Assembly (NCBI GenBank): GCA_017557405.1
Contig: JAFYYV010000033.1
Location: forward strand, 1 to 64,000
Source: Prevotella sp.
GTDB taxonomy: Bacteria > Bacteroidota > Bacteroidia > Bacteroidales > Bacteroidaceae
Reading direction: 5' to 3'
Length of the DNA: 64,000 bases
The notes beneath the pieces were generated by a model, which did not search any database, was not told where the DNA came from, and was given only the letters and a program-made list of their open reading frames with translations. Shown in pieces: positions 8,119-17,197 of this stretch. A program made the translations under genes and the position numbers. Position 1 is the first letter of the stretch; each line of letters begins with the position of its first letter.

Positions 8119-10545
8119 ATGATTATGAAACAGAAAACGGTTTGCATCATCATCATATTGCTGGCATTCTGCTTGAATGTCAGCGCTCAATCTTTTACCC
8201 TTCAAGGTCGTGTGACCGATGATAAGATGAATCCCGTTGAACTGGCTTCTGTCACTTGCATCAAGCAAGGAAAAACCACTCTCACGTCATTAAAGGGAGA
8301 GTTTAGTATGCAGTTGCAATCGGCTGATAGCGTGGTTGTTACATTCTCTATGATCGGCTATAAAAGCAAGTCTCGTGTACTTCGTAATCCACGTGGAAAA
8401 CAGACTCTGCAAGTGGTGCTTTTCGAGGAGGACTACCAATTGAATGAGGTGCAGGTGACCGAGATGAAACGCCAAACAGGACAAACACAGGAGCTGAGAA
8501 AGGAAGACATAAAACACATGCCCTCAACGACTGGCAATGCCGTTGAGGAGATGATTCAGGCACAAGCGGGCGTTTCCACCCATAGTGAACTATCCTCGCA
8601 ATACAACGTCAGAGGTGGCTCGTTCGATGAGAACAGCGTATATATCAACAACCAAGAGGTGTTCCGTCCCTATCTTGTCAGAAGTGGCCAACAGGAAGGA
8701 TTGTCGGTCATCAATCCTGATATGGTGGAGAAAATCGGTTTCTCCACGGGTGGTTTTGAGGCCAAATACGGTGATAAAATGTCATCTGTACTCGACATCA
8801 CCTATAAGCGACTGAAGCCGCGTGAGAGCAAGAAAAGCATCGTTGAAGGCTCTTTGTCAGCAAGCCTATTGGGTGGTGGTGCCTATTTGGGTATTGGCAC
8901 CCGAAAGCTATCATGGCTCTCGAGCGTACGTTATAAGACCACCCGCTATCTGTTAGGGTCGCTTCAGGAGAAAGGCGAATACAATCCTGATTTCCTTGAC
9001 TACCAAACCTACCTGAGTTATTCGCCCAACAAACGATGGACCATAGACTTCATTGGAAACATCTCCGACAACCACTACAACTTCAAGCCACACGACCGTG
9101 AAACATCGTTTGGTACGTTGGAGAATGTCAAGGCTTTCCGAGTGTATTTCGATGGTGAGGAAAAAGACCTTTTCCGCACCTATTTCGGTTCGCTCAATCT
9201 GGCTCACCATTTGAACGAGGCAACTGATATCAGCTTTCTGGCATCTGCTTACAACACGCGAGAGCAGGAGAAATACGATATACAAGGACAATATTGGCTG
9301 ACGCAGACGGAAACTAGCGAGAACTTGGCTGTTGGCACTTATTTCGAGCATGCACGAAACTACTTGAAAGCCAATGTGGAGAGTTTCAAACTGATGCTAA
9401 AACACAAATCAAGGCGACATCAGGTTGAAGGTGCACTAACTTTCAAGATGGAGCAGATCAAGGAGAACAGCATTGAATATGAGATGCGCGATTCAGCGGG
9501 ATATAGTGTCCCACACACAGGCAAAGACCTCCTGATGATCTATTCGCTCAAAGCGCAAAACGAACTTAACGCCAATCGATTCGAAACCTATTTGCAAGAC
9601 ACTTATCGTTTCACATCGGGTGGAGATGAAGACAATCCCGACTATCCGCCCACGCTCTATACGTTGAATTATGGTGTGCGTTTCGCCCATTGGAACTTCA
9701 ACCGCGAATCGATTGTCAGCCCTCGCGTTTCGTTGGGCATCATCCCCTCATGGAACCAAAACGTGACCATGCGTTTTGCTGCCGGTTTGTACTATCAGGC
9801 GCCTTTCTTCAAGGAGTTGCGCGACACGTCAACCGTGAACGGTATCACTTTCGCCACACTCAACCAAAAGATCAAGAGCCAGCAGAGTATTCATTTCATC
9901 GCTGGATATGACTATCGATTCAACCTCAACAACCGACCTTTCAAATTCACCGCCGAAGCTTACTTCAAGCTATTATCGCGCTTAGTGCCCTATAGCGTGA
10001 GCAACGTGAAGGTGGTGTATTATGGTGACAACGAATCGAGTGGTCATGCTGCAGGTATTGACTTGAAACTCTATGGCGAGTTCGTGCCAGGAATGGATTC
10101 GTGGATCAGCCTTTCTGTCATGAATACGCGGATGAAGTTAAATGGAAAGAGTATCCCTCTGCCCACCGATCAACGCTATTCGCTCAACTTGTTCTTTACC
10201 GATTACTTCCCTGGTACCGATCGTTGGAAGATGTCCCTGAAGCTTGCTTTTGCTGATGGCCTCCCCTTCTCTGCCCCCCATCAGGAATTGGAGAACAACT
10301 CGTTCAGAGCTGCTGCCTACAAACGAGCAGACATAGGAATGAGCTATCGATTGCTTGACAACGAACAACGTTTGAAAAAGTCGCCTTTCCGCAATATTTG
10401 GTTAGGCGTGGATTGCTTGAACCTATTCGGGATCAACAATGTGAACAGCTACTATTGGATCACGGATGTAACCAACCATCAATATGCCGTCCCCAACTAT
10501 CTGACTGGCCGACAACTCAATGCAAGGGTGCTGTTCGAGTTCTAA
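8119..10545 (+). CDS. TonB-dependent outer-membrane receptor with carboxypeptidase-like N-terminal domain
   Basis: The 808-residue precursor has a signal peptide (ends near SAQ, residue 24), a carboxypeptidase-regulatory-like domain (about 27-110: LQGRVTDDKMNPVELASV), a plug domain (about 120-230; YNVRGGSFDENSVYINNQEVF) and a C-terminal 22-strand-type barrel ending in an aromatic residue (LFEF). Such receptors import substrates across the outer membrane using TonB/ExbBD energy. No SusD-like partner is adjacent, so it is not a typical SusCD glycan pair; a siderophore, peptide or other ligand is possible. ATG 8125 is an alternative start two codons on. It follows the FemAB-like gene closely. 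Confidence 0.88.
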   Translation: MIMKQKTVCIIIILLAFCLNVSAQSFTLQGRVTDDKMNPVELASVTCIKQGKTTLTSLKGEFSMQLQSADSVVVTFSMIGYKSKSRVLRNPRGKQTLQVVLFEEDYQLNEVQVTEMKRQTGQTQELRKEDIKHMPSTTGNAVEEMIQAQAGVSTHSELSSQYNVRGGSFDENSVYINNQEVFRPYLVRSGQQEGLSVINPDMVEKIGFSTGGFEAKYGDKMSSVLDITYKRLKPRESKKSIVEGSLSASLLGGGAYLGIGTRKLSWLSSVRYKTTRYLLGSLQEKGEYNPDFLDYQTYLSYSPNKRWTIDFIGNISDNHYNFKPHDRETSFGTLENVKAFRVYFDGEEKDLFRTYFGSLNLAHHLNEATDISFLASAYNTREQEKYDIQGQYWLTQTETSENLAVGTYFEHARNYLKANVESFKLMLKHKSRRHQVEGALTFKMEQIKENSIEYEMRDSAGYSVPHTGKDLLMIYSLKAQNELNANRFETYLQDTYRFTSGGDEDNPDYPPTLYTLNYGVRFAHWNFNRESIVSPRVSLGIIPSWNQNVTMRFAAGLYYQAPFFKELRDTSTVNGITFATLNQKIKSQQSIHFIAGYDYRFNLNNRPFKFTAEAYFKLLSRLVPYSVSNVKVVYYGDNESSGHAAGIDLKLYGEFVPGMDSWISLSVMNTRMKLNGKSIPLPTDQRYSLNLFFTDYFPGTDRWKMSLKLAFADGLPFSAPHQELENNSFRAAAYKRADIGMSYRLLDNEQRLKKSPFRNIWLGVDCLNLFGINNVNSYYWITDVTNHQYAVPNYLTGRQLNARVLFEF

Positions 10546-10633
10546 AAAAAGCCTTTCATTGCCCCCCGACTTGCTTGCTAGACACGGAAATGGTTAAAAT
10601 AATTTAACCATCGCACGAATATGTTTGATTCCC

Positions 10634-10664
10634 TTTGCGTTGGGCTCTATTTTTATTAAATTTG
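10634..10664 (+). promoter_or_regulatory. Promoter for the small secreted protein gene
   Basis: TTTG at 10634-10637 and TAAATTTG at 10657-10664 are 19 nt apart, matching the Bacteroidota promoter. The start codon at 10700 lies about 30 nt after the expected start of transcription. Confidence 0.75.
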
Positions 10665-10699
10665 CTGCGTTTTAAATCGAACCTTGCTAGAAGCCGTTT

Positions 10700-11143
10700 A
10701 TGAGAACCATTTTGACATTTCTATTTGTGTTGTTTTCCTTTGTTTCAGCCATTGCTGGGACAAACGACAACATGATTCTCTTCAACGGCACTAAACCTTG
10801 GCGTACGGTGGTGATGATATCATTCGACAAAGATGATGTTGTGCTGCATTGGAGCGATAACACAACCATGAATGACAACATGGCTCGGTTAATGCTTGAA
10901 TTGGCCTCAACGGAAGGAATCGACTCCGCACGAATACAATGCGTGAATGGCATCTACAACGATGTTGTCAGGTTGGAAGGTCTCATCCCCAATTCCACGC
11001 TTTCCATTTACGATTTCTGTGGTATCAAGCAGCTGGAAACCGATGTTTCGGACAGTTCTATGAGATTGGATTTAAGTCAACTGAACACAGGCGTTTACCT
11101 GCTGAAGAACAAGAACATGGTGGTTCGATTCGTCAAGAAATAA
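10700..11143 (+). CDS. Small secreted protein ending in a type IX-like sorting domain
   Basis: The 147-residue product has a signal peptide (about 1-19, ending SAIAG). From about residue 78 to the end it follows the pattern of type IX secretion C-terminal domains: a hydrophobic strand VVRLEGL, then STLSIYDFCG, then LDLSQLNTGVYLLK and a basic final strand VVRFVKK. That leaves only about 55 residues of possible cargo, with no recognised domain. It has its own promoter and is followed by the 22-nt repeat array at 11200. It might be a small surface or matrix protein. The sorting-domain call is by pattern, not alignment. Confidence 0.65.
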   Translation: MRTILTFLFVLFSFVSAIAGTNDNMILFNGTKPWRTVVMISFDKDDVVLHWSDNTTMNDNMARLMLELASTEGIDSARIQCVNGIYNDVVRLEGLIPNSTLSIYDFCGIKQLETDVSDSSMRLDLSQLNTGVYLLKNKNMVVRFVKK

Positions 11144-11199
11144 TGGATTATATAGGGTTAAGTCCCATCCTCTGAATCCATTTGCCTCTTCTTTCTTTA

Positions 11200-11309
11200 T
11201 TACCAGCCATCGGTAAGGTTGTTACCGCTATTTGGTAACATGATTACCGCTATGTGGTAAGGCCATTACCGCTAAGTGGTAACACGATTACCAACCACTG
11301 GAAAGGTTT
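11200..11309. repeat. 22-nt tandem palindromic array A (TTACC/GGTAA arms)
   Basis: Four consecutive 22-nt units start at 11200, 11222, 11244 and 11266, and an imperfect fifth starts at 11288 (GGTAA becomes GGAAA). Each unit is TTACC, 7 nt, GGTAA, 5 nt. The spacers vary (the 7-nt spacer is GCTA plus three bases in units 2-4) while arms and spacing are constant. It fills most of the 314-nt gap 11144-11457 between the small secreted protein gene and purU; apart from the purU promoter nothing else is seen there. Confidence 0.9.
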
Positions 11310-11363
11310 CTGGAAATGACAAATAACAACAAAAAAAGGTACATTGTAAATAAATCGATTGGT

Positions 11364-11397
11364 TTTGTGGTTATTTCCCAAAAAATTAGTAACTTTG
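11364..11397 (+). promoter_or_regulatory. Probable promoter of the purU-his-lys-fbp run
   Basis: TAACTTTG at 11390-11397 fits the -7 consensus. TTTG at 11364-11367 is 22 nt upstream, slightly longer than ideal. It lies about 60 nt before purU and could drive the whole 11-gene run to 22496. Confidence 0.6.
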
Positions 11398-11457
11398 CCA
11401 ACGTTTTTAAAACATTGACACATTTATCCCGTAGAGATTGATACATTAATTTAGAGA

Positions 11458-12321
11458 ATGAAACCAAGTGCGATACTGCTTCTGCATTGCCCTGACAAAC
11501 CTGGCATCATTTCAGAAGTGACGAAATTCATCACTGATAACAAAGGAAACATCATCTATCTCGACCAATATGTTGATCGCGAAGATGGTATTTTTTTCAT
11601 GCGTATAGAATGGGAATTGGAACGATTTCTCATACCACGAGAGAAGATAAAGGAATACATCGAGACGCTCTATTCGCAACGCTACCACATGACCTTCAAC
11701 TTGTATTTCACAGATGAACGCCCACGCATGGCCATCTTTGTGAGCAAAATGAGCCATTGCCTTTACGACTTGCTTGCACGATATAAGGCTGGTGAATGGA
11801 ATGTGGACATTCCCTGCATTGTGAGCAACCACGAAGATTTGCGCTATATTGCCGACCAATTCGATATTCCCTACTACGTGTGGTCAATCAAGAAAGACCA
11901 TTCGAACAAAGCAGAGGTGGAGAAAGCTGAAATGGACTTGCTGAAAGAAAAACGCATCACGTTCATCGTGCTCGCGCGCTATATGCAAATCATCAGCGAT
12001 GATATGATCAAGGAATACCCTCACCATATCATCAACATCCACCATTCATTCCTGCCCGCATTCATCGGGGCAAAGCCCTATCATCAAGCATGGGAGCGCG
12101 GAGTGAAGATCATTGGCGCAACCAGCCACTATGTGACCTCGGAGTTGGATGCAGGCCCTATTATCGAACAGGATGTGACACGCATCACCCACAAGGATAC
12201 TCCCGAAAGCTTGGTGCTGAAAGGAAAAGATTTGGAAAAGATCGTGCTCTCGCGTGCTGTCTCAAAGCACATTGAGCGCAAGATACTGACCTATCACAAC
12301 AAGACGATAATATTCAGTTAA
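11458..12321 (+). CDS. purU: Formyltetrahydrofolate deformylase PurU
   Basis: The 287-residue protein fits PurU (about 280 residues). It hydrolyses 10-formyl-tetrahydrofolate to formate and tetrahydrofolate, balancing one-carbon pools and supplying formate. An N-terminal ACT domain (about 5-85; LLLHCPDKPGIISEV) precedes a formyltransferase-fold catalytic domain with Asn193-x-His195 in INIHHSFLP and Asp231 in ELDAGPIIEQD, the expected catalytic trio. Its stop overlaps the hisH start by one base (TAATG), so it is coupled to the histidine genes; purine and histidine synthesis share the AICAR and one-carbon link, which makes the pairing sensible. Confidence 0.92.
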   Translation: MKPSAILLLHCPDKPGIISEVTKFITDNKGNIIYLDQYVDREDGIFFMRIEWELERFLIPREKIKEYIETLYSQRYHMTFNLYFTDERPRMAIFVSKMSHCLYDLLARYKAGEWNVDIPCIVSNHEDLRYIADQFDIPYYVWSIKKDHSNKAEVEKAEMDLLKEKRITFIVLARYMQIISDDMIKEYPHHIINIHHSFLPAFIGAKPYHQAWERGVKIIGATSHYVTSELDAGPIIEQDVTRITHKDTPESLVLKGKDLEKIVLSRAVSKHIERKILTYHNKTIIFS

Positions 12322-12920
12322 TGAAAGTCGCAATCGTAAAATACAACGCAGGCAACATCTACTCTGTAGTGAACGCTCTGAATCGTCTGGGTATCAACCC
12401 GATTATCACAGACGACGCTACTGAACTGATGTCTGCTGATCGTGTGCTTTTTCCTGGTCAAGGAGAGGCAAGCACCACGATGGCTTATCTGCGAGAACAT
12501 CGACTTGACACAATCATCCGCGATCTCAAGCAACCTGTTCTTGGCATTTGCGTCGGGCAACAACTGCTTTGTCAGCATTCTGAAGAGGGCGACACAGATT
12601 GCATAGGCATCTTCCCCGTTGAAGTAAAACGGTTTCACCCTGTCAGACATGAAGACAAAGTGCCCGCTATGGGATGGAACAAACTCACATTCACGCAAAG
12701 AGACCCTGTCTTTAAGGGATTGCCAGAACATCCATACGTCTATTTCGTGCATAGCTACTATGTTCCTTTGTGCGAATGGACCATTGCGCAAACTGACTAT
12801 ATCCTCTCCTATTCAGCCGCTATTCACAAAGACAACTTCTGGGCTATGCAATTTCATCCAGAAAAAAGCGGAGATATTGGCGAGATTATCATTAAGAACT
12901 TTATCGAACAAAAACTATAA
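12321..12920 (+). CDS. hisH: Imidazole glycerol phosphate synthase, glutaminase subunit HisH
   Basis: This 199-residue class I glutamine amidotransferase releases ammonia from glutamine and channels it to HisF for imidazole ring closure. The catalytic triad is visible: nucleophile Cys77 in LGICVGQQLL, His179 and Glu181 in QFHPEKS. The length is normal for HisH. Its start codon overlaps the purU stop (TAATG) and hisA begins 7 nt after its end, so expression should be coupled within the run. Confidence 0.95.
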   Translation: MKVAIVKYNAGNIYSVVNALNRLGINPIITDDATELMSADRVLFPGQGEASTTMAYLREHRLDTIIRDLKQPVLGICVGQQLLCQHSEEGDTDCIGIFPVEVKRFHPVRHEDKVPAMGWNKLTFTQRDPVFKGLPEHPYVYFVHSYYVPLCEWTIAQTDYILSYSAAIHKDNFWAMQFHPEKSGDIGEIIIKNFIEQKL

Positions 12921-12927
12921 GTGAGCC

Positions 12928-13662
12928 ATGATAGAGCTGATACCAGCCATCGATTTGATAAACGGCAAATGCGTCAGATTGACAAAAGGCGACTACGAGC
13001 AGAAGAAAATATATAATGAGAACCCCGTAGAGGTGGCTTGCGAGTTCGAGCGATTAGGATTTGAACGGCTGCATGTGGTTGACCTTGATGGCGCAAAGTC
13101 GCAACATGTTGTCAATATTGATGTGTTGAGGGAAATCACTAGCAAGACATCATTGAAAGTGGACTTCGGAGGAGGCATCAAGACCAACGATGACATTGAG
13201 AAGGCTTTCACAAACGGAGCATCGATGGTGACAGTGGGAAGTATCGCCGTGAAGCAACCAGAGTTGTTCTTGGATTGGCTTGATGAATATGGTGCAGAAC
13301 GAATGATTTTGGGGGCAGATGTGAGAAACGGAATGATTTCCGTCAATGGTTGGAAAGAGGATTCCACTGAAAGTCTTCTTCCTTTCCTTCGAAAATATAT
13401 AATAAAAGGTGTCAAGAATGTACTCTGTACTGAAATTTCAAAAGACGGCACATTAACAGGCCCCGCCATCGCTCTTTACCAAGAGATTATGCAAGAGTAC
13501 CCCACCCTGCATCTCATAGCAAGCGGAGGCGTTTCATCAAACGAGGACATCTCGGCACTTGAACAAGCGGGAATACCTGCTGTCGTATTCGGCAAAGCCT
13601 TCTATGAAGGGAGAATAGATATTGATAAATTGAATTTGCAAAACAAGGAGCAACATGAATAA
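12928..13662 (+). CDS. hisA: ProFAR isomerase HisA
   Basis: The 244-residue TIM barrel converts ProFAR to PRFAR, the substrate of HisF-HisH. Family marks are [14 protein letters not shown] with the catalytic Asp9, the phosphate loop VDFGGGIKT, the second-half active site ILGADVRNG, and the second phosphate loop IASGGVSS. It overlaps hisF by 8 nt and starts 7 nt after hisH. HisA is a homologous half-barrel-duplicated relative of HisF, which is next door; the motifs separate the two clearly. Confidence 0.95.
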   Translation: MIELIPAIDLINGKCVRLTKGDYEQKKIYNENPVEVACEFERLGFERLHVVDLDGAKSQHVVNIDVLREITSKTSLKVDFGGGIKTNDDIEKAFTNGASMVTVGSIAVKQPELFLDWLDEYGAERMILGADVRNGMISVNGWKEDSTESLLPFLRKYIIKGVKNVLCTEISKDGTLTGPAIALYQEIMQEYPTLHLIASGGVSSNEDISALEQAGIPAVVFGKAFYEGRIDIDKLNLQNKEQHE

Positions 13663-14419
13663 AGGATTGGCAAAACGCATCATTCCCTGTCTTGATGTCA
13701 AAGATGGCGAAACCGTGAAAGGTACGAATTTCGTCAATCTGCGCAAGGCTGGTGACCCTGTCGAACTTGGCAAGATATACAGCCAGGCAGGTGCCGATGA
13801 ATTGGTGTTCCTTGACATAACGGCGAGTTTCGAGGGCCGCAAGACATTCACCCAAATTGTTACTCGCGTAGCTCGTGAGATCAACATTCCATTTACCGTT
13901 GGTGGTGGAATCAACGCACTTGAAGATGTGGAACGACTGCTCTATGCGGGAGCTGACAAAGTGAGTGTCAACTCAGCAGCCATTCGCCGCCCGCAACTCA
14001 TCAACGAGATTACCTCCAAGTTCGGCTCGCAAGTGTGTGTATGCGCTATTGATGCCCGATTCGATCCCGATGGTTGGCATTGCTACATCAAAGGCGGTCG
14101 CGAACGAGTTGAATTGGGACTCTTTGATTGGGCGAAAGAGGTGGAAGACAGAGGCGCTGGAGAGATTCTTTTCACAAGTATGGACCATGATGGTGTGAAG
14201 ACAGGTTATGCAAACGAAGCATTGGCAAAACTTGCAGACACACTTTCTATTCCTGTCATCGCGAGTGGTGGAGCTGGAGCTAAAGAACATTTCCGCGATG
14301 CTTTCACCATTGGAAAGGCTGATGCGGCATTGGCTGCAAGCGTATTCCATTTTGGAGAGATCCCCATCAAAGAACTGAAAGAATATTTGCGAGACGAGGG
14401 CATCAATGTAAGATTATAG
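13655..14419 (+). CDS. hisF: Imidazole glycerol phosphate synthase, cyclase subunit HisF
   Basis: The 254-residue TIM barrel uses HisH-derived ammonia to make imidazole glycerol phosphate and AICAR from PRFAR. It shows [11 protein letters not shown] with catalytic Asp14, FTVGGGI, the second catalytic Asp in [21 protein letters not shown] and IASGGAGA. The start at 13655 lies inside the hisA end and is preceded by a GGAG sequence, one of the few clear ribosome sites in this window, which supports this start. hisIE follows 13 nt later. Confidence 0.96.
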   Translation: MNKGLAKRIIPCLDVKDGETVKGTNFVNLRKAGDPVELGKIYSQAGADELVFLDITASFEGRKTFTQIVTRVAREINIPFTVGGGINALEDVERLLYAGADKVSVNSAAIRRPQLINEITSKFGSQVCVCAIDARFDPDGWHCYIKGGRERVELGLFDWAKEVEDRGAGEILFTSMDHDGVKTGYANEALAKLADTLSIPVIASGGAGAKEHFRDAFTIGKADAALAASVFHFGEIPIKELKEYLRDEGINVRL

Positions 14420-14432
14420 AAAACGAACAGAC

Positions 14433-15077
14433 ATGACAATAGATTTTGAAAAAATGGGAGGGCTTGTCCCAGCTATCATTCAAGACGCCAAAACAAAGAA
14501 CGTCTTGATGTTAGGCTTTATGAACCAAGAAGCATACGAGAAGACACTCGAAACTGGGAAGGTGACTTTTTGGAGCCGCTCGCGAAACCAATTGTGGACA
14601 AAAGGTGAGACTTCGGGGAATTTCTTGGAGCTTGTGAGCATTCAAAACGATTGCGACAACGATACATTGCTCGTAAAAGCCAACCCTATGGGGCCTACCT
14701 GCCATAAAGGAACTGACACTTGCTGGGGTGAGGAGAATACAGAGAATCCTCTGCTTTTCCTAACCGAGTTGCAAAACTTCATTGAGAAACGCCATGAAGA
14801 GATGCCCGAAGGTTCATACACCACAAGATTGTTCAAAGAAGGCATCAACAAGATGGCTCAGAAAATGGGTGAAGAAGCTTTGGAAACCGTCATAGAAGCC
14901 ACCAATGGAACTGACGAGAAACTGATTTACGAGGTGTCTGACATGTTCTATCATCTCATAGTCATGCTTACCAGCAAAGGGCTGAGGATAGAAGACATTG
15001 CAAAGGAATTGCAAAAACGTCACGACCCAGATTGGGACAAGAAACGTCGAATGGAGAAAAGTCAAAAGGGTGCTTAA
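14433..15077 (+). CDS. hisI: Bifunctional phosphoribosyl-AMP cyclohydrolase / phosphoribosyl-ATP pyrophosphatase HisIE
   Basis: The 214-residue fusion carries out steps two and three of histidine synthesis. The HisI half (about 1-108) has metal-binding Asp73, Asp75 and Asp77 in DCDND and zinc ligands Cys74, Cys90 and Cys97 in PTCHKGTDTCW. The HisE half (about 112-205) has the all-alpha MazG-like pattern, with acidic residues in GEEALETVIEA. Both halves look intact. With HisH, HisA and HisF this completes the middle of the pathway; hisG, hisD, hisC and hisB are not in the window and must lie elsewhere. Confidence 0.95.
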   Translation: MTIDFEKMGGLVPAIIQDAKTKNVLMLGFMNQEAYEKTLETGKVTFWSRSRNQLWTKGETSGNFLELVSIQNDCDNDTLLVKANPMGPTCHKGTDTCWGEENTENPLLFLTELQNFIEKRHEEMPEGSYTTRLFKEGINKMAQKMGEEALETVIEATNGTDEKLIYEVSDMFYHLIVMLTSKGLRIEDIAKELQKRHDPDWDKKRRMEKSQKGA

Positions 15078-15098
15078 AATCAATAAAACCGACCGAAT

Positions 15099-15821
15099 AT
15101 GTTAGTTGATTACCAAAAGGCGAATATATATCAAGCCGACAACCTGATTCTTCATGACGTAGACTTCCATGTTGATGAAGGCGAATTCATCTACATCATT
15201 GGCAAGGTGGGTTCAGGAAAGAGCTCATTGTTGAAGACCATGTATTGTGAAATCGACATCGATAAGGAAGACGCCGAGAAGATTGAAGTGCTAGGTAGAG
15301 ACTTAAAGTCGTTGAGAAGAAAAGGCATTCCTGCCTTGAGAAAAGAGATGGGAATCATATTCCAAGACTTCCAACTCTTGCACAATCAGAGCGTCTATCA
15401 GAACTTGAAGTTCGTTCTTCGGGCAACAGGATGGAAAGATAAGAAAGAGATCAACGACCGCATTGACGAAGTATTGAATTCCGTTGGGATGCTCCAGAAA
15501 AAAGACAAAATGCCCAACGAGCTTTCAGGAGGTGAACAACAACGCATCGCCATTGCCAGGTCGTTGCTGAACAATCCCAAAATTATCATCGCCGATGAAC
15601 CGACTGGCAATCTTGACCCTGAAACGGCCAGCCACATCGTGGGTCTTCTAAAGGAAATCACCCAAACGGGAACGGCAGTTGTGATGTCAACACACAATAT
15701 CCCTATGCTCGACAAATATCCAGGAATCGTCTATCGATGTAAAGATGGGGAGATTACCGATGTGACCAAAGAGTTCAACAAGATGAACTTTTCTGAATTA
15801 AGCGAAGAATCTCAAGAATAA
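15099..15821 (+). CDS. ftsE: FtsE-like cell-division ABC ATPase
   Basis: This 240-residue ABC ATPase has Walker A GKVGSGKSS, Q-loop IIFQDFQLL, signature LSGGEQQR and Walker B IIIADEPTGNLDP, with the H-loop in MSTHN. The sequence pattern is that of FtsE, which with the membrane protein FtsX controls peptidoglycan hydrolases at the septum. No ftsX gene is adjacent, as is common in Bacteroidota. It sits between histidine and lysine/diaminopimelate genes; the peptidoglycan link to lysC-lysA may explain the position. An FtsE-like LolD/MacB ATPase cannot be fully excluded. Confidence 0.83.
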   Translation: MLVDYQKANIYQADNLILHDVDFHVDEGEFIYIIGKVGSGKSSLLKTMYCEIDIDKEDAEKIEVLGRDLKSLRRKGIPALRKEMGIIFQDFQLLHNQSVYQNLKFVLRATGWKDKKEINDRIDEVLNSVGMLQKKDKMPNELSGGEQQRIAIARSLLNNPKIIIADEPTGNLDPETASHIVGLLKEITQTGTAVVMSTHNIPMLDKYPGIVYRCKDGEITDVTKEFNKMNFSELSEESQE

Positions 15822-15852
15822 TACAAAATAAAAACTTAAAAATATTACGACT

Positions 15853-17172
15853 ATGAAAGTAATGAAATTTGGAGGCACATCTGTCGGCTCTCCTGAACGC
15901 ATGAAAAGCGTTGCAACATTAATCACTGATTCTGGCGAACCTACATTCGTTGTTCTTTCCGCCATGAGTGGAACAACCAACTCCCTCGTTGAGATTTCAG
16001 ATTATCTCTATAAGAAAAATCCTGAGGGCGCCAATGAGATTATCAACAATCTCGAAAAGAAATACATGCAACATGTGCAGGAACTCTACTCTACCGATGA
16101 ATTCAAGCAGAAGACCCTTGACTTCCTACATAGTGAGTTCGACTACCTGCGTTCGTTTACCAAAGACATCTTCACCAGTTTCGAAGAGAAAAGCATCGTG
16201 GCGCAAGGAGAAATCATCAGCACCAATATGATGACCAATTACTTGCAAGAAAAAGGCATCAAGGCTGTACTTCTTTCAGCTCTCGATTTCATGCGAACAG
16301 ACAAGAACGCCGAACCCGATCCACAATATATCAAGGAAAAACTTTCTGCCATCATGAACGACAATGAAGGTTATCAAATCTACATCACACAAGGTTTCAT
16401 CTGCCGAAATGCCTATGGAGAAGTGGATAACCTTCAACGTGGTGGTTCCGATTATACCGCATCTCTTATAGGTGCTTCTCTTCCCGCTGATGAAATCCAG
16501 ATTTGGACAGACATTGATGGTATGCACAACAATGACCCGCGTGTCGTTGACAAAACAGAGGCAGTACGTCAATTGAACTTCGAGGAAGCTGCTGAGTTGG
16601 CTTACTTTGGTGCAAAAATCCTTCATCCGACATGTGTGCAACCGGCAAAATATGCTGGAATCCCTGTTCGTTTGAAGAACACGATGGATCCTAAGGCTGA
16701 TGGCACCATCATCGATAATGTTATCGTAAGAGGAAAAATCAAAGCAGTCGCTGCCAAAGACAACATCACCGCCATCAAAATCAAGTCGTCGCGCATGTTG
16801 CTGGCAACAGGTTTCCTTCGCAAAGTGTTCGAGATCTTCGAGAGTTATCAAACTCCTATCGATATGATTGCCACCTCTGAGGTAGGTGTTTCGATGAGTA
16901 TTGACAAAGACGACCACCTGACTGACATTGTCAACGAATTAAAGAAATATGGAACCGTTACCGTTGACTCCAACATGACTATCATTTGCGTTGTGGGCGA
17001 TCTTGACTGGAGCAACTTAGGTTTCGAGACACTTGCCACTGAAGCAATGAAGAACATTCCTGTTCGAATGATTTCGTATGGTGGTAGCAACTACAACATC
17101 TCGTTCCTCATCAAAGGTTGCGACAAGAAGCGCGCATTACAAAACCTGAGCGACATGTTGTTCAACAATTAA
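15853..17172 (+). CDS. lysC: Monofunctional aspartate kinase
   Basis: The 439-residue protein phosphorylates aspartate, the first step toward lysine, diaminopimelate, threonine and methionine. It begins with the diagnostic KFGGTSVGS and contains the amino-acid-kinase core (QRGGSDYTASL, WTDIDGM). Two ACT domains follow after about residue 300 (IKIKSSRML, then TVDSNMTIICVVGD) and are where lysine or threonine feedback would act. No homoserine dehydrogenase domain is attached. It begins 31 nt after ftsE and ends 25 nt before lysA, so kinase and decarboxylase of the same pathway are paired. Confidence 0.94.
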   Translation: MKVMKFGGTSVGSPERMKSVATLITDSGEPTFVVLSAMSGTTNSLVEISDYLYKKNPEGANEIINNLEKKYMQHVQELYSTDEFKQKTLDFLHSEFDYLRSFTKDIFTSFEEKSIVAQGEIISTNMMTNYLQEKGIKAVLLSALDFMRTDKNAEPDPQYIKEKLSAIMNDNEGYQIYITQGFICRNAYGEVDNLQRGGSDYTASLIGASLPADEIQIWTDIDGMHNNDPRVVDKTEAVRQLNFEEAAELAYFGAKILHPTCVQPAKYAGIPVRLKNTMDPKADGTIIDNVIVRGKIKAVAAKDNITAIKIKSSRMLLATGFLRKVFEIFESYQTPIDMIATSEVGVSMSIDKDDHLTDIVNELKKYGTVTVDSNMTIICVVGDLDWSNLGFETLATEAMKNIPVRMISYGGSNYNISFLIKGCDKKRALQNLSDMLFNN

Positions 17173-17197
17173 CACAAGACTTTCCAGACACAAACAA

